Shown piece by piece: positions 1-12,241 of a stretch of 64,000 nt of DNA (its first letter is position 1; each line of letters starts with the position of its first letter). The notes under the pieces are model-generated. The model was not told where the DNA came from, did not search any database, and worked only from the letters and a program-made list of their open reading frames with translations. Both the position numbers and the translations under genes were made by a program. The DNA is from Rhyacophila brunnea (taxonomy: Eukaryota > Arthropoda > Insecta > Trichoptera > Rhyacophilidae), in NCBI GenBank assembly GCA_022495005.1, contig JAGYXB010000135.1:1240001-1304000 (forward strand), given 5' to 3'.

Positions 1-484
1 TAATAATTAGAAAACATAACTCTTTATAACACCGTGTTTATAGGTTTTACCGTTTATTTTTGAGACTGTTTTCTTATTTGAGTATTTGTGGTAATAAAAA
101 CCAAATGATGTGAGATGGAAAAGACACAGACGTGTTAGATCCGAGTAAATTATGACGTAGATTTTTTGCTACAATGTTGAAAATCGCTGACAATGTTATT
201 AAAGCTCTTCCGAAAAAAGACTTTTCTCTTCTTTAGAGTTAAGCTTAATACTCCCAGTGTCCCAATTACATAAAAATACTTTTTGTAATAACCTGGATTA
301 TCGCAACACAAAACATCAGATGCCCTAAAAGTGATAATAAATACCTACGTACTAAAAATTCCAGTAGTATTTTTGTAGACAATCGTATATATATGTGAGT
401 TTTCCATTTCCGTTCACACATCTTTCATCTGGTTTGGCAGAATTTCAAAGTTATAAATTATTGCATATTGTGCAAAATTACACA

Positions 485-1140
485 TTCTATATTATCATGT
501 ATAGTGGACACTTAACTTTGTCAGTCAAATACATTTCTTGTCATTGAAGTAAGACTACATAGTTGTTGTTAGTTTTTAAAATTCCACTAAACCTTGCCTA
601 ATCTAAGCCATAGTAGATAATAGTATAAAAATATTCATTTATCTATAAAATATCTAAAATTTTCATCATTTTCATCATTTTAGATATTTTATAGGTATAA
701 GAATATTTTTTAACGATTGTGGTTTGGTATGCAGGGCTTCGTTATTAAAAAAAACAATCCACCACCAATCTGTAATATGTATTCTTAATTCAACGAAAAT
801 CAATATGTATGACTGAAAAAGTGTGCACCATTTTTGTCGGATCGCCCATAGCATATCTAAACGTATTGTGGATTATTCGCTGCTGACTAGATAATGATTT
901 TTTAATTACAACCTTTAAAATGCACGTTAATTACATCGATCGGCCACCTGGTCATTACGCGCCAGGTGCGTCTTCAGCGTCCAAAGCATTAAGGAGGGGT
1001 TAATTGAATTTTAAAAACTTACCAGGACTATATGGAATTTGTATTCTTAGTTAAATGAAAACAAATAAGTATGACTGACAAAGTTTAGTGTGAACTATTT
1101 ATGTCGGATCATAACAGGCTACTTCCACCCTTTGGAACTG
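485..1140. mobile_element. Degenerate hAT-type element, old relative of the 11.7-kb MITE
   Basis: Several blocks align with the intact MITE at 11733-12233: near the left end (atagtggacac and the aagactac stretch), and at the right end, where a cggatcataacaggctac block and a cacccttt block precede a terminal CTG at 1140. The outermost left terminal inverted repeat is eroded and no target duplication can be named. A separate fold-back element (626-712) and apparently unrelated sequence around 850-1010 interrupt it, so this is an old, nested copy without coding capacity. Confidence 0.55.
626..712. mobile_element. Short fold-back MITE, copy 1 (nested in old hAT)
   Basis: Two arms of about 35 bp, beginning TAAAAATATTC and ending GAATATTTTTTA, are near-perfect inverted repeats around a short ttcatcatttt-type loop. 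The same arms recur at 32039-32129 in unrelated flanks, which marks it as a dispersed element and not a local palindrome. The ends are flanked by TA-rich sequence, so a TA target duplication is possible but cannot be shown. Confidence 0.6.
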
Positions 1141-3362
1141 ATGTGTAGGTACTTGATTAGATGTCTCATACTATAATGATTATATTATATTCCAAAAAAT
1201 ATAATTACATACTAAATGTAATATTATTATCTATATTGTTACATGAAATTGTGCCAAGTAGGTATAGTATGATATATTATAATATAGCTCATGTTTTCGA
1301 AATGCGATATTATTTTTTTCTTTCATCACTGCACTGAGTTTTTAGCATCTTTCCCATCTCACGTATTTAATCCCTCTCGTCACCTCATTACCAGAGGCTT
1401 ACCTATGCTTTGCATTTATTATGAAAGGCGCATAAAAAGATTTTCTAAGATTTTCATATGAAAAATATAATATTAATATAGTTGCTGTTATACATCGTCA
1501 CCGTATGGTATCAAAACTATATTTTAACGGCATCGTTAATAATTATTTATATCCTATGAAGTCATAAACACGTAACCAATTGCATAAAACATAAAAGTTT
1601 GGGATGTTTTTTAGAAAATTTCAGTTTCATATATTTAAATATCAAATAATAAAATTATTAAAATATAAAACAAAATGCCACTAAGTAAATATTTTTTTTA
1701 GTTTGAGAAGTAAACTTAATGTAACCTATAAATATTACAGAATCCAATATATAGATTTTTCTTTATTTCATCTTGTAATTATAATTTTGAAATTTAGTAA
1801 TTGAATTATTCGGTTGGTAAACTAGTCAATCTTTTTATTTAATTGCTCTGCGGAATAAAATAGTTGCATGCGAAAACCTATTAGCGGTTTTTTAACTTAC
1901 GAATGTTTCGTATTTTCAAATTATTTTAATTGTATATTGTCAAAATAAAATACATGGTAGTAAGTATACTGATTTTTTTATACTGTAACTAAGAGAAAAA
2001 TATCTTAAATCCGTAGTATGTATATGTGATAAAATTTCTGACGAATAAAATTAGTTGAAAATAAATTAGAAAATTCAATTAACTTTTTTATATTAATAAT
2101 ATGTCACTATGTGTTACTTAACATACACTCCAGGTATACGCCAATATATCGTCAAATAAAATAAAAACCACCGAAAATCTGAATAATAAATAAAACAAGA
2201 CGTATTGTTGTTACGAGTATGCTAGTCAACGTAATGTGAATTGAACATGTTGGGGGTAGTTTTCATCTTACCCATAAAAAAAATAATATACTAACTATAT
2301 TATTTAATATTAATAATATTATTATTTATGATAATAACACATACTAATTATGATGTAGGATAAAGGTATGTGTACTTACTAAAATTGATTAGTAACATTT
2401 CTATGATCTGTCAATTCCAAAAATCTTTCGGAAAAGTATGAAAAGATGAGGAACATAATATTATTCTGTATCTTATGAGATTTAAGCTTATAAATATCAA
2501 ACTAGATAAAGTAAATAAAATACAAACGAAATTAAACATTTTCAATGGCAATAATTTGACCTAGTGAAATATTGTCTTATTTACCTACTATTTATAAAAT
2601 AAATAAATACTTTTTTCATAAAATCTTCTTTGCCATTATCGTGTGTTATTTTGTTGGCATATTGCTCTACTTTTTGACTGGGTATTTTATCTCCGGGGTT
2701 AAAAATACACCTACATACTAAATCAATTGTTGAGTCATGTTTAGCACAGTTCAATTAGAAATCTAGGGCTACACATATCTACTTTTATTAATTAAATATT
2801 CACACAACGCAATACAAAAATGCAATTTAGCTGTATTATAATATATTCTATTTTTTAATAAATAACATATTGAATGATATGATAACAAAATATTAAATTA
2901 GTATTTTATGAACTGTGTTAAGTTTTTCATAAAAATATACGTTACCCTATATTGTTATTTAATTGCCCGATTAACCGTTTATATGTGGAAGAAACTTTTA
3001 AAAATTATACCATTTTCTATTTATAGTTAAACCTTATAACCGTCCTATACATATACAAAACGAAAGTAATTGTTGCCAGTCAGATATAATATTATAAAAC
3101 CAATGAACTATTGATTTTTATTCGCAAATAACCACAAAATGTAGGTACTCATATAACTTTCACTTTTATGAGGTAATACAATATAATATATTATCATAAT
3201 ATATTAATTGCTCTCTCAAAAATTGTAGCTCCGTCTAAAATTTATACCTAATTTAGTAATTTATACATAATAAAATAATAGAAAAATCCGATGAAAATAT
3301 TATCCAAATATAAATGATATTATGAGCGGTTATCATTTCAGCATACTCGTATATATTATTAT
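1141..3362. other. AT-rich non-coding stretch, nothing recognised
   Basis: No conserved peptide, RNA gene or repeat copy was recognised. The sequence has frequent short A/T runs. It is inferred to be intron of the minus-strand CELF gene. Confidence 0.5.
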
Positions 3363-3542
3363 ATAATCTTGAACGGCTTGGGCTCAAATTTCTGGTTTGA
3401 CAAATTCACATAATATTGTATTTGGACCAAGAGTATAGATCTAATAGGTTAACATCCATTTCTCGCAAATCCGTTAACACAACCTCCATTCTATGTATTC
3501 CATGTAATATTATGATCTTAGAATCGAATATGGTAAATAAAA
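3363..3542 (+). mobile_element. tRNA-derived SINE family A, 5'-degenerate copy
   Basis: The 5' tRNA-like part is mostly worn (cttgggctcaaatttctggtttga). The body matches the other family A copies block by block: tttggaccaagagtatagatctaataggtt, catccatttctcgcaaat, a cctccattctatg block and a terminal atgatcttagaatcgaatatgg. The same order occurs at 52298, 52541, 52924 and 61648. Confidence 0.7.
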
Positions 3543-3789
3543 TAAAATCAATGCAATATACCTACTTATTTAATGACTGTAAGTAGTCTGGTGATCTATG
3601 TATTATTTTAATACATATAATATCGCATGACAAATTATATGTTTATGTTTTTAAAACTGTTGATTTGACTGTACACATAAAACATTAATTTCTTGCGACA
3701 AACTTTATTATATTAATTTTCAAATAAATTAAAGTATTTATTACTTTAAAATATTAAAATATGCAGTCATTCAATGGTACCTGCGGCCC

Positions 3790-3915
3790 AAGGAGCATTA
3801 AATACATGGAAATGAAGAACTACACAAAAAAGAATGGAGAGAGCTATTAGGTATTTTGTTCGGCAGTGGATCGACCCCATTAGATGATAACGATGATCAT
3901 GGCGACGATTAAGTT
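3790..3915 (+). pseudogene. RTE-like LINE, 3'-terminal reverse-transcriptase fragment
   Basis: One frame gives a short remnant ending FVRQWIDPIR, which corresponds to the IQQWIDPG ending of the longer LINE fragment at 46577-47153. Nucleotide similarity runs through ggagagagct...cagtggatcgacccc. The following GAT-rich stretch matches the GAT-repeat 3' ends of this LINE group. Only about 120 bp survive, so the call depends on the better copy. Confidence 0.6.
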
Positions 3916-4005
3916 AGTAATATGTTATTTATATTGATTGAACATTAAGCAGATTCCCTCCTGATTGGTAAGTATTTCAGGTTAAATGTAAATATAGGAA
4001 GTAAT

Positions 4006-4252
4006 TCAAGTGGCGAAAGCACTCTCCCGGAAAGTGAAAGATGTGAGTTCGAGTGCCACTTTTCTAATGTTAAAGTTTCTGATTTTTTCAAAATTGTGTT
4101 TTGTCTATTTATAATAAAGAATCTAACATTCTTAAAACTTACGTATTTTTAGTATTGAATGAAAAATATATATAAATTGTGTTTTCTATATTAGATCTAA
4201 TGATAGATAATTTATGATCTCTAGGTAAAAAAAAGTCTTTGAGTAACAAATT
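4006..4252 (+). mobile_element. tRNA-derived SINE family B, copy 1
   Basis: The head, from aagtggcgaaagcac to a GAGTTCGAGTGCC box-B-like block, looks like a worn tRNA gene with pol III boxes A and B. The body shares ordered blocks with the copy at 18590-18855: a ttttcaaaatt block, aataaagaatctaacat, and a final tgagtaacaaat. Two copies in unrelated flanks support a dispersed SINE of about 250 bp. Confidence 0.7.
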
Positions 4253-7200
4253 AACTTTATAAATAACTGCAAAGCCCTGTAGTTTATAATAATTTACAAT
4301 GCGCATAGCCACATGCCCGAGGAACTTTCGTGTGCACCACTACTCGAACATGTGTGAAGCGAGATCGAATGGTCATAATCTAAACATTTGAAACAAACAG
4401 TAAAATCTATTTTCGGGTTCTTTGGTCTGTGCTGGTTTCTTGCAATAATGTTCGAAACATTCATCTCCGGGTTGAAAACTGTATTAATCAATCACAAATC
4501 TAAATACTTCTCTACTAAACACGGCTTCTAATAAACACGTGGCTTAACTCCATAGGTATCTACTGAATCAATAATACACAATAATTAGCTACCTAGTGAA
4601 TTTTATATTCGTATATATAGAAATATATACTAAATACTTAATCTAATTTATTAAAATAAGTTGTTCTTTAAAATATTTAGGTACGTATTTATTTTCAACT
4701 AGAAATAATAACCACGTCAGAGATGTGGCTCAGTTTTACATCTGTCAAACTATTATAAGAGTATACTATCATTAATTATGTTCATGACCCGATTAGAATA
4801 AACTAATCCTTTATTTTAGTATCAGGTTATTTTTCAAATTTATAATTTGTGTTGACGTATATCTTTTCTCTCACTTTACCCGATTTAATAAGTCAACTTC
4901 CTGTGTCACTCTCTTCTACTTGTTTTCTGTCGTGCGCAATATAAAGTGATCGATAAATTATGTTTGTCATAATATAATAACAATATATGACTTATTTCAT
5001 TAAATTTAATATAAGTACATATAAAAAATTAATATGTAATCACATAATTTTGATATAGGTAGTTCAATACGAAGAAAATTTCCATTCCTAGTACCTACAC
5101 ATTTAACATACCTAATTCATTTAAAATATAAAAGTTATTAAATATTTTTTAACATAACTTGTAGAATAAAACATATTGTGTAAGTACTTTAGTGGTATTA
5201 GCTAACAATTGACGGTTGGAACTAATTTAAAATACAATGCTTATCTAAAACTTATTTTACATAATATTTTAATAAATATTACAAAGGTTGTCTTGTTAAA
5301 TTAAATTGATCTTTATTAAACTATGTACTATAAATATCATATTATATTGCATTGCATTTTAATAAATGACACACAGGTATACAAAGATGATAATATTATC
5401 ATAAAAAATAAATGATTATCAATTAATTTACTTGTAGAATATTATATGTTATCATTAGTCACTTAAACCTTTAATCTATGTGACAATTTGAAATTATTAA
5501 TACAGTTTATTTTTATTTAGTGATATTTTTTTTACTACGATACTCATGGTGTGATAATCAAATGTTGTATGAAGTATTTTTTGATTTTTTTTTTGCCAAT
5601 AAACCATTATATAATAAAATTGAAGATTTATGAAATTTGCAGACGTCAAGGCGTGTTACGACTTCAAAATAGTACAAATAAAATAAGCAAAATTTTACCA
5701 GGAGCTCATTGTAATAGCTAGCGACATCTGGGAAAATGATACTGTCGTAATCCATGACTCGTTCGTGTTTGACAATAAGTGACACTAAAAACTTTCACTG
5801 AAAACTGTCAAGCACGAAACGCTTTTGGACAGTTTAGCAATACGTTTCACAAATCTTGTTTTATTGTTCGCTGAAAACTATTTCTCACTGGCATTGACTC
5901 GTTTCACTCAACTATGAAAACTTATTACGACTAATAAAACAATTTGAAATTTAATGCAACTTCAAAGAACAGACTTCACACTTTAAAACACGTATTAAAA
6001 AAAAAACTATGCGTAATGAATGAACTAATCTATAGTGTATCTTGATGAATACTGACGTTAGTTGCCCAAAGTAAGAACAAATCTCAACACTATTTGCTGA
6101 TCGACCAATCAAAATGTGTGTACACCAGAGCAGGCGAGCTTTTAAAAATATATTTCTTACGGCTAGCAACAGAACTTAGAGTACTTATTGTTAATGCCAT
6201 TATGATTTAAAAATTGCACAAGTACCAATGTGATAGGTAAATTTCTAGATAAAATGTACGATCGAATAAATTATCAAAAGTATTTAATTTATAATACTAA
6301 TTAAGTAAGTCACATACTTTCAAAAGACTTTTTTGAAATAAAATAATATTTTTTAGTTTAAAAATATTCAGTATTATTTTAAAATTAAGATAGTACTTTT
6401 CACCAAGTACTTAAGAATAAAGTATTGGCATAATAAAATAAGAGAGTTTGAGGTTCTTTTCTTATCAAATATGGCAAACAAAGTTTGAATACATAGTGAA
6501 AAAGTTTTTTTTTATATTTAGTATAATACCTAATTATTATAATAGTGATATTGTAGCATACTTAACGATATTTAATAATTTTATTTTTATTTATTATTGT
6601 ATTTATAACTGTCAATTTATTCATGGTGGAAATGCATTGTATTATTGATTTAATTTAATAAAACACATTTTTTCAGTATGAAATATTAATATCCAATTTC
6701 CTTAATTTAAATTTAGGTAAGTGATTGTTATTGACAAAGTATTGTTTGATGGATAATTTAATGTACCTATTGGTAGATTATTTGTGTCGCCTTTTGAATT
6801 TATTTTGATATATACCTACTTGTTTTATAAAGACTATTTTGTTGAAAATGTCCCTCTGAGATGGACAAAATCGATCTAGATTTATTTGTTAAAAGTGGAA
6901 TAGGTACTAAAAAAATGTGTTTTATTAAGTTACATCAATAATTCATAATTTTGTTACAAAAAATTGCTAAGCTATAATATGAAAAAAATATATAAATTTA
7001 AGCGTATTATAAAAAAAAGTAGTTTAAATTTATAATTAACACGAATATTATTATTTTATTATGTGTTATTCACATTCCTTAATATTCATAATCCTGTAAT
7101 ATGAATGTTTAATATATCCGTGAGTCCAACCGGATATTGCACTGTGAGTTAACATTTCATAAAATACAATATTACTCAGATACTGGGTAAGGTTTGTTTA

Positions 7201-9719
7201 TGATATACTGTTGTACTACACTGGATAGTCTAAATCGGTAAATCGGTGTGTTCCCGCATAACAGCAGACCGTATTCTTTTGCGGCAATGTGCAGTGGTCT
7301 TACCAACACGCCAATGGCTTACTCACTTCCTGGTTATGTTATTGTTATACTATTTCTAATGCCAAACCTGAAATCAAAGTCAAACGTTTGCTGTAGAAAT
7401 ACAGAAACTGATTTCAGATGGACTATAACTTAAGATTTGATATTAGCAATGATAGAATAGAGAAATTCACAAGACTCAGTACCTGCATTAGTGTTTGAAA
7501 GCAGTGCGTCTCATTAATTTGACAAATGAAAAGCAATTGAGCGTAAAATAATAGTTTGCACAATACGTTGATTGTTTTATTTAATAACGATATCAAAATC
7601 TACTAAATATTAAATCTAGATTATATTATATTATATTAAAGCTATTTCAATAATTATCTGTACATAAAGCATGAAAATACATATTTTATTAATAATTGAA
7701 TAAATTGTGAAGATTTATCTAGGATAAAAATTATTTCTTCCATTTAAATATTATGCATATCTTATATTGACTTATTTTTAATCGATTTACCCTTTTCTTT
7801 AATTTAAGTATATACTTCAGCTGAAGAACAAAACATAATTTGTCATAAAAAGTCAACATGCGCCCATTTAATGTTATGTTTATTGTTCTATTACTAATAA
7901 TAATAATATATTCATTGAAATGTTTTCTTTTTCAAGTAAATGGGTAACGTTTTTTAGTCATCTTTACACGATTTAAGAAATAATTCCCCCGTCACCATCA
8001 CAAAATAAATTGACGTGTTCACAGCTCAACTTTCACTCTCCGATTGCCAGCCAGTCCGTAATTTCGTCGCACCTATGGTTGAAAATTATTTTGCGTTTCA
8101 CTGAAGTAACGTCTTAAGTGCTTTCATAGTATCTATTAATGGTAGGTTTTTCTCAAATTAAACAACATTGTTCGATATACAAAATACCTACATGAAATGA
8201 TTATATGAATTTAAAAAAAATGATTTCTACTGTTTTATATCATACGAGGATTTAAGTGCCTTATTATTTTTCTCAAGTTTATTAATTTAATTAAATAATT
8301 AATTAAAACTAAAGTAATTCTTGTATTATGTTACTTCATATTACAATTTTTTCATATGATAGAAGTAATTACGGAAATTCTTAATTTATCACTTAACAAA
8401 TAACTTCATTAAACTAATATTATTTTAAATTCCATCTAGTTGATACCTTCGGTTGATAGTATTAATAAATAATATTTTAGTTTAAGATTTATTGTAAAAA
8501 AGCATCTCTTATTAAAAAATGGTTCCAAAATAAACCATAACCTTCACCTTAATTAAAGCAAATTTTATTTAACAAATATTTCTCAACATGAAAACTTTTT
8601 CACAACTATTAATTATTTGTCAAATTCTTGTTAATTAACATTTTGATGCTTATACCAACTATCAGCTACATACCACACATGTTAAAAATCTGAGTAAGTA
8701 ATCGTATCGCGGTATAGTTAACTTGTTGCATAGTGTTTCTGTGTCGTGTGGCACTACGGGCCTGGACCGATTCCAGTACATAAGTGAAATATGTGAAAAT
8801 AAATGACCGCATGCAAACATCGGCCGTAAGTGTTTTGTATGGGCCGTTTATTCCATTATGTACCGGACTGGCTGAGCTCTGATTCAATTTTGGCAACCAT
8901 TATTTTTCTTGGTGCACACACAATAATATTATGAAAGTTTATGCATGCAAGTATTTATTCACATTCGCATAAATTAAGAAAAGATTTTTTTTAAATCACG
9001 CATTAATTTAAAAACTGAAAGTCTGTTTTCATTATACCAATCATGTCATATGTATTAATGTACAATAAAAATGTTTTCTTGCTGATATTATGTTCATTAT
9101 AATATAATAAAAACTCTCCCTCTTTTAAAACTCAAGTGATGAGAAAACGAAGAAGTATGTATGAATCTTTTAAACTCAAATTGTCACACGGTTATTAATT
9201 TTAATATGTACATATTATTATAATACTTATATGTAACTAATTTTTTTCAATCGGTTAGAGCCTTTTTTATCTAAATAAAATCTATAAATGAGAAGTTAAG
9301 AAGCACCAGGGTTCATTGTATAACAACCCCTCTCTAAAATGTTACCAACCAAAGAAAAATAATTTTATTATTTTTAATTTAAGCAATGGTCAAATACAAT
9401 ACATATTTAGCTACTTTTGTATAAGATTTTTTAAATGTTATAATTTTTAAAATCATGTGCAATAAAAATAGGAATTATTCACATTCGTTTTGGTAAAATA
9501 AATAACTTTTTTGCTTTTAGAAAGCTTAATGAGAACATTCGAGTTTTGAAATATTTATTTAAAAAAAACTTGAACTTTAATAACATAAGTTATATTATTT
9601 TAATTATAATTTTAAAAAATCTGTCGAATACTAAAAGACTGTAAGGTTTTATTTGAAAAAAACACTACCTTATTATTTTTTCATTTACCCAGTGGAATAA
9701 TTATCGCTAATATCTTTCA
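4253..9719. other. AT-rich non-coding stretch, nothing recognised
   Basis: Only short chance ORFs are present. No conserved domain, tRNA or clear repeat was seen. The minus-strand reading at 5701-5780 and the one at 8666-8896 were inspected for CELF exons and do not match. Inferred intron. Confidence 0.45.
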
Positions 9720-10256
9720 CTGTCCGGCATTGCTACCATACTACGCTATTTGACCTTTTAAAAATTCTATGAAGAAATGTCTACCCATTTTTTATTCAAA
9801 ACAAAACAATAGAGCGCAAGCGATTGACAGCATTTTCTCAAACATAACTAGATCAGTAGAATCTATTTTGATCTGTTTAATTGTGACAATGTCTCTTATA
9901 ATGCATGAACTGCATTTGTATAAATAGCAAGAACAATCCATAATTCCTCACTACACTCGAGTCCATCACTCGAAGCACTACTCATCCGCAGTCCAGTCTC
10001 TCAGCTATATTAATACCTCGGTACATCACCACTCAGTTAATTAATATAGTCAAAGCTCATCAGTACATTCGTACCAGTGATTATGACATCACTCTGTCAT
10101 CTGTATCATTGTATTTATTTATTCTTGTAACGACAAATAAACTCACTCCTCGAAACATCTAAGCCACCACTACTTTATCTTACCACACCTTATTCATCAC
10201 TAAAGTGATAACCCCGACATGATCATCATCCCCAAAGTGGTGACCTCGACGTGACA
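9720..10256 (+). mobile_element. Putative LTR (solo or 5' LTR plus leader) of a retrotransposon
   Basis: The stretch begins TGTCCGGCATTG. It holds a TATA box (TATAAATAG at 9919) and then an AATAAA signal at 10136, the spacing expected of an LTR. It ends with two near-copies of an AAGTGGTGACCTCGACGTGAC-type block (about 10202 and 10235), which resembles the region just after the 5' LTR of insect Gypsy-like elements. It is richer in G+C than its flanks. No gag or pol follows, and no second LTR or target duplication was found, so the ends are approximate. It could instead be an unrelated promoter-like segment. Confidence 0.4.
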
Positions 10257-10572
10257 ACTAAACAGTTTATATTCTGATTTTATACCGTATTACTATACCT
10301 ACTCAATTATGTACCACTTGCGTATTATTACTTCATTTCAGTATGCTTAAAGAAAGAAACAACGGGATCAAATTGTATCTTTAGAGTAAAATACAAAATA
10401 CGTATAGGTATAGTATTTGTATTATAATTGAATAATCCCAAAGTATGGTAAGAAAGGTTTGATAAATAATAGTATGTATGTAATATTGTATAATTGATTA
10501 AGTACCCCTTACATATTATTTTTTAGATAAGTGTCCAATTATAATAATAAAATAAAATGTTATTAAACTTAC

Positions 10573-10655
10573 CCCTGGCAATGTCCGCTTTTCATGAAGG
10601 GCCGTTTGCGCACTAAGCGCACTATCTGGACTGAAGTATGTGAGGAACGCGCAAC
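10573..10655 (-). CDS. Internal exon of a CELF/Bruno-family RNA-binding protein (part of RRM1)
   Basis: On the minus strand this 83-bp segment is preceded by an acceptor (atcatttcag) and followed by a donor (GTAAGT). It enters in phase 1, completing a Gly codon, and leaves in phase 0. The 27 full codons begin [16 protein letters not shown] and end in a Leu-Pro-Gly; with the split Gly this gives the RNP1 core GCAFLTY of an RRM followed by its helix 2. CELF proteins (CUG-BP/ETR-3, Bruno) carry this peptide in RRM1, and an 83-bp exon at this place is a known feature of vertebrate CELF genes. CELF proteins bind U/G-rich RNA and control splicing, translation and decay. The wording resembles CELF3-6 (insect Bruno-3) more than CELF1/2 or arrest, which have GCCFVT here. 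The next (49-bp type) and previous RRM1 exons were looked for by eye and not found. No gene symbol is given because the paralogue cannot be fixed from one exon. Confidence 0.9.
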
Positions 10656-11430
10656 CTGAAATGATAAAATTTAAATGTTAATGTAAAAACACTGTTTGTT
10701 TATATCTGTATGCTCCAAAGAATCTTTCACCAAGGTATATAAGTATATTTCTTGACGACCCAGCACTTATATATATATTTATAAGTATAATATAAAACAA
10801 CACACTTTTATTTTATTTATCAAATCAGCTTTTATAAATGAAAAAGTGTGTGTTTAGTCACGAAAATAAGTAACAATAATGAATAGACATAATCAATTTA
10901 CAAAGAATTTATATGCTTTCTAAGAAAGGTACCTGGGTACATGAGAAAGCTTAGTCGTCAGAGATCTAGAGAAAACAAATATAATGTAAAGTGTACTGCC
11001 TTCTGAGTTAGGTTATAACATGGCTAATCTCGTATGGAGAAATATGTAAAAAAAAATATTTTTAAAGAACATGTTAATTAATTCAATAGTCACGTCTTTG
11101 TCATAATATGCATTAAAGTTTATCACTTAGACGAAACGTGCCTTCAATATTAGTAAGATTTAAGGACATTGGGCACGCTTTGTGTTTGTTGCGATTGATA
11201 GTCCGGCCGTCATAAAGTAATAAACCGAATCTGCTTTCAAAACCCTGGTCTTTGGCAACTGCCTTTCAAATTTATATGTTATTAATCTGTTCTGTGATCA
11301 GATCCCTTAGCTGAATGACGAAAGACTGCATTTTAAAATAGATATTTCGAGTTATGTCGGCTAATTAAAAAAAGTCTTTGTAAGCTCAAGTGATATTTTA
11401 ACTAGTTTGAGTACTCACGATGATCAGAGA

Positions 11431-11644
11431 CAGTGATGCCAACCGTACTATAATTATAGTACAATACTATAATTTTGATTCTGCAAAAAATGTAAAATAC
11501 TATAATTTTACGCCAAATATGCTAAAATACTATAATTTTAAAGGATTTAAGCCAAAAAATGTTCCTGTACTATATTTTTTACAGAAATACTATAATTTTT
11601 ACGTCTTTCTACTATAATCAGCATGGAAAAAGATGGCAACACTG
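11431..11644. mobile_element. hAT-type MITE with perfect 8-bp target duplication (214 bp)
   Basis: The ends are CAGTGATGCCAAC and GATGGCAACACTG, inverted repeats of the hAT class. They are flanked on both sides by ATCAGAGA (11423-11430 and 11645-11652), an exact 8-bp duplication as hAT transposases make. Inside, the word aatactataatttt recurs four times, with variants, so a chance ORF over it reads as a KYYNF repeat; that is not a protein. No transposase is present, so the element must have been mobilised in trans. Confidence 0.9.
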
Positions 11645-11732
11645 ATCAGAGATAGTCCACCCCATTACACAAAGGTCTAAATTAACAAACATATATTAGA
11701 ATTTGAATATAACTTTAGCTAATGCTATCCAT

Positions 11733-12233
11733 CAGTGGCGAAGGGTGGAGGTAGGCTGTTAAGATTCGCTATAAATAGTGCACACTAAATAGTTTATGTA
11801 TTTGTTTTTATTGAAAAGACTACAATTTACAGATGGTGTAGTTAGTTTTTAAAAATCAATTAAAAAACGAAACCATAATAGATTTGGTCTAATTTGGGCA
11901 ATACGACAAAATTGTGCACAATTTTTCACTCATAGTTATTTGTTTTCGTTGGATTAAAACTACATATTACACATATTGTTGAATAGCTGCGTAAATCAAA
12001 CTATAATAAATAAAAAATATTATTCTATCTATAAAATGCTCAAAGTTATGTATGATTTAATTGCATGATATCTATTATCTATTATGGCTTGGTTTTTCAG
12101 GGTTTAATTGCTAACCAACATTATCTGTAAATTGTAGTCTTATTTCAATGAAAACAAATATGTATGTCTGAAAAAGTTTAATGTGCACTATTTATGGCGG
12201 ATCTTAACAGCCTACCTCCACCCTTCGCCACTG
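11733..12233. mobile_element. hAT-type MITE with perfect 8-bp target duplication (501 bp)
   Basis: The termini are CAGTGGCGAAGGGTGGAGG and its inverse. The terminal inverted repeats are exact for 33 bp and recognisable for about 55 bp. CTATCCAT flanks both sides (11725-11732 and 12234-12241), an exact hAT-length target duplication. No transposase reading frame is present. It lies 80 bp from the 11431 MITE and is the young relative of the degenerate copy at 485-1140. Confidence 0.93.
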
Positions 12234-12241
12234 CTATCCAT

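Noticed and set aside
4294..4491. Minus-strand frame with an internal Met after an AG, tested as the missing 49-bp CELF exon
   Set aside because: The peptide does not contain the expected NRPIQVKPAD-type sequence and no donor follows at the right distance.
5701..5780. Possible minus-strand exon ending before GTAAAA
   Set aside because: No recognisable domain, weak acceptor, and composition like the flanking chance ORFs.
11420..11617. Plus-strand frame with repeated KYYNF
   Set aside because: Produced by the repeated actataatttt word inside a hAT MITE; a repeat artefact, not a protein.
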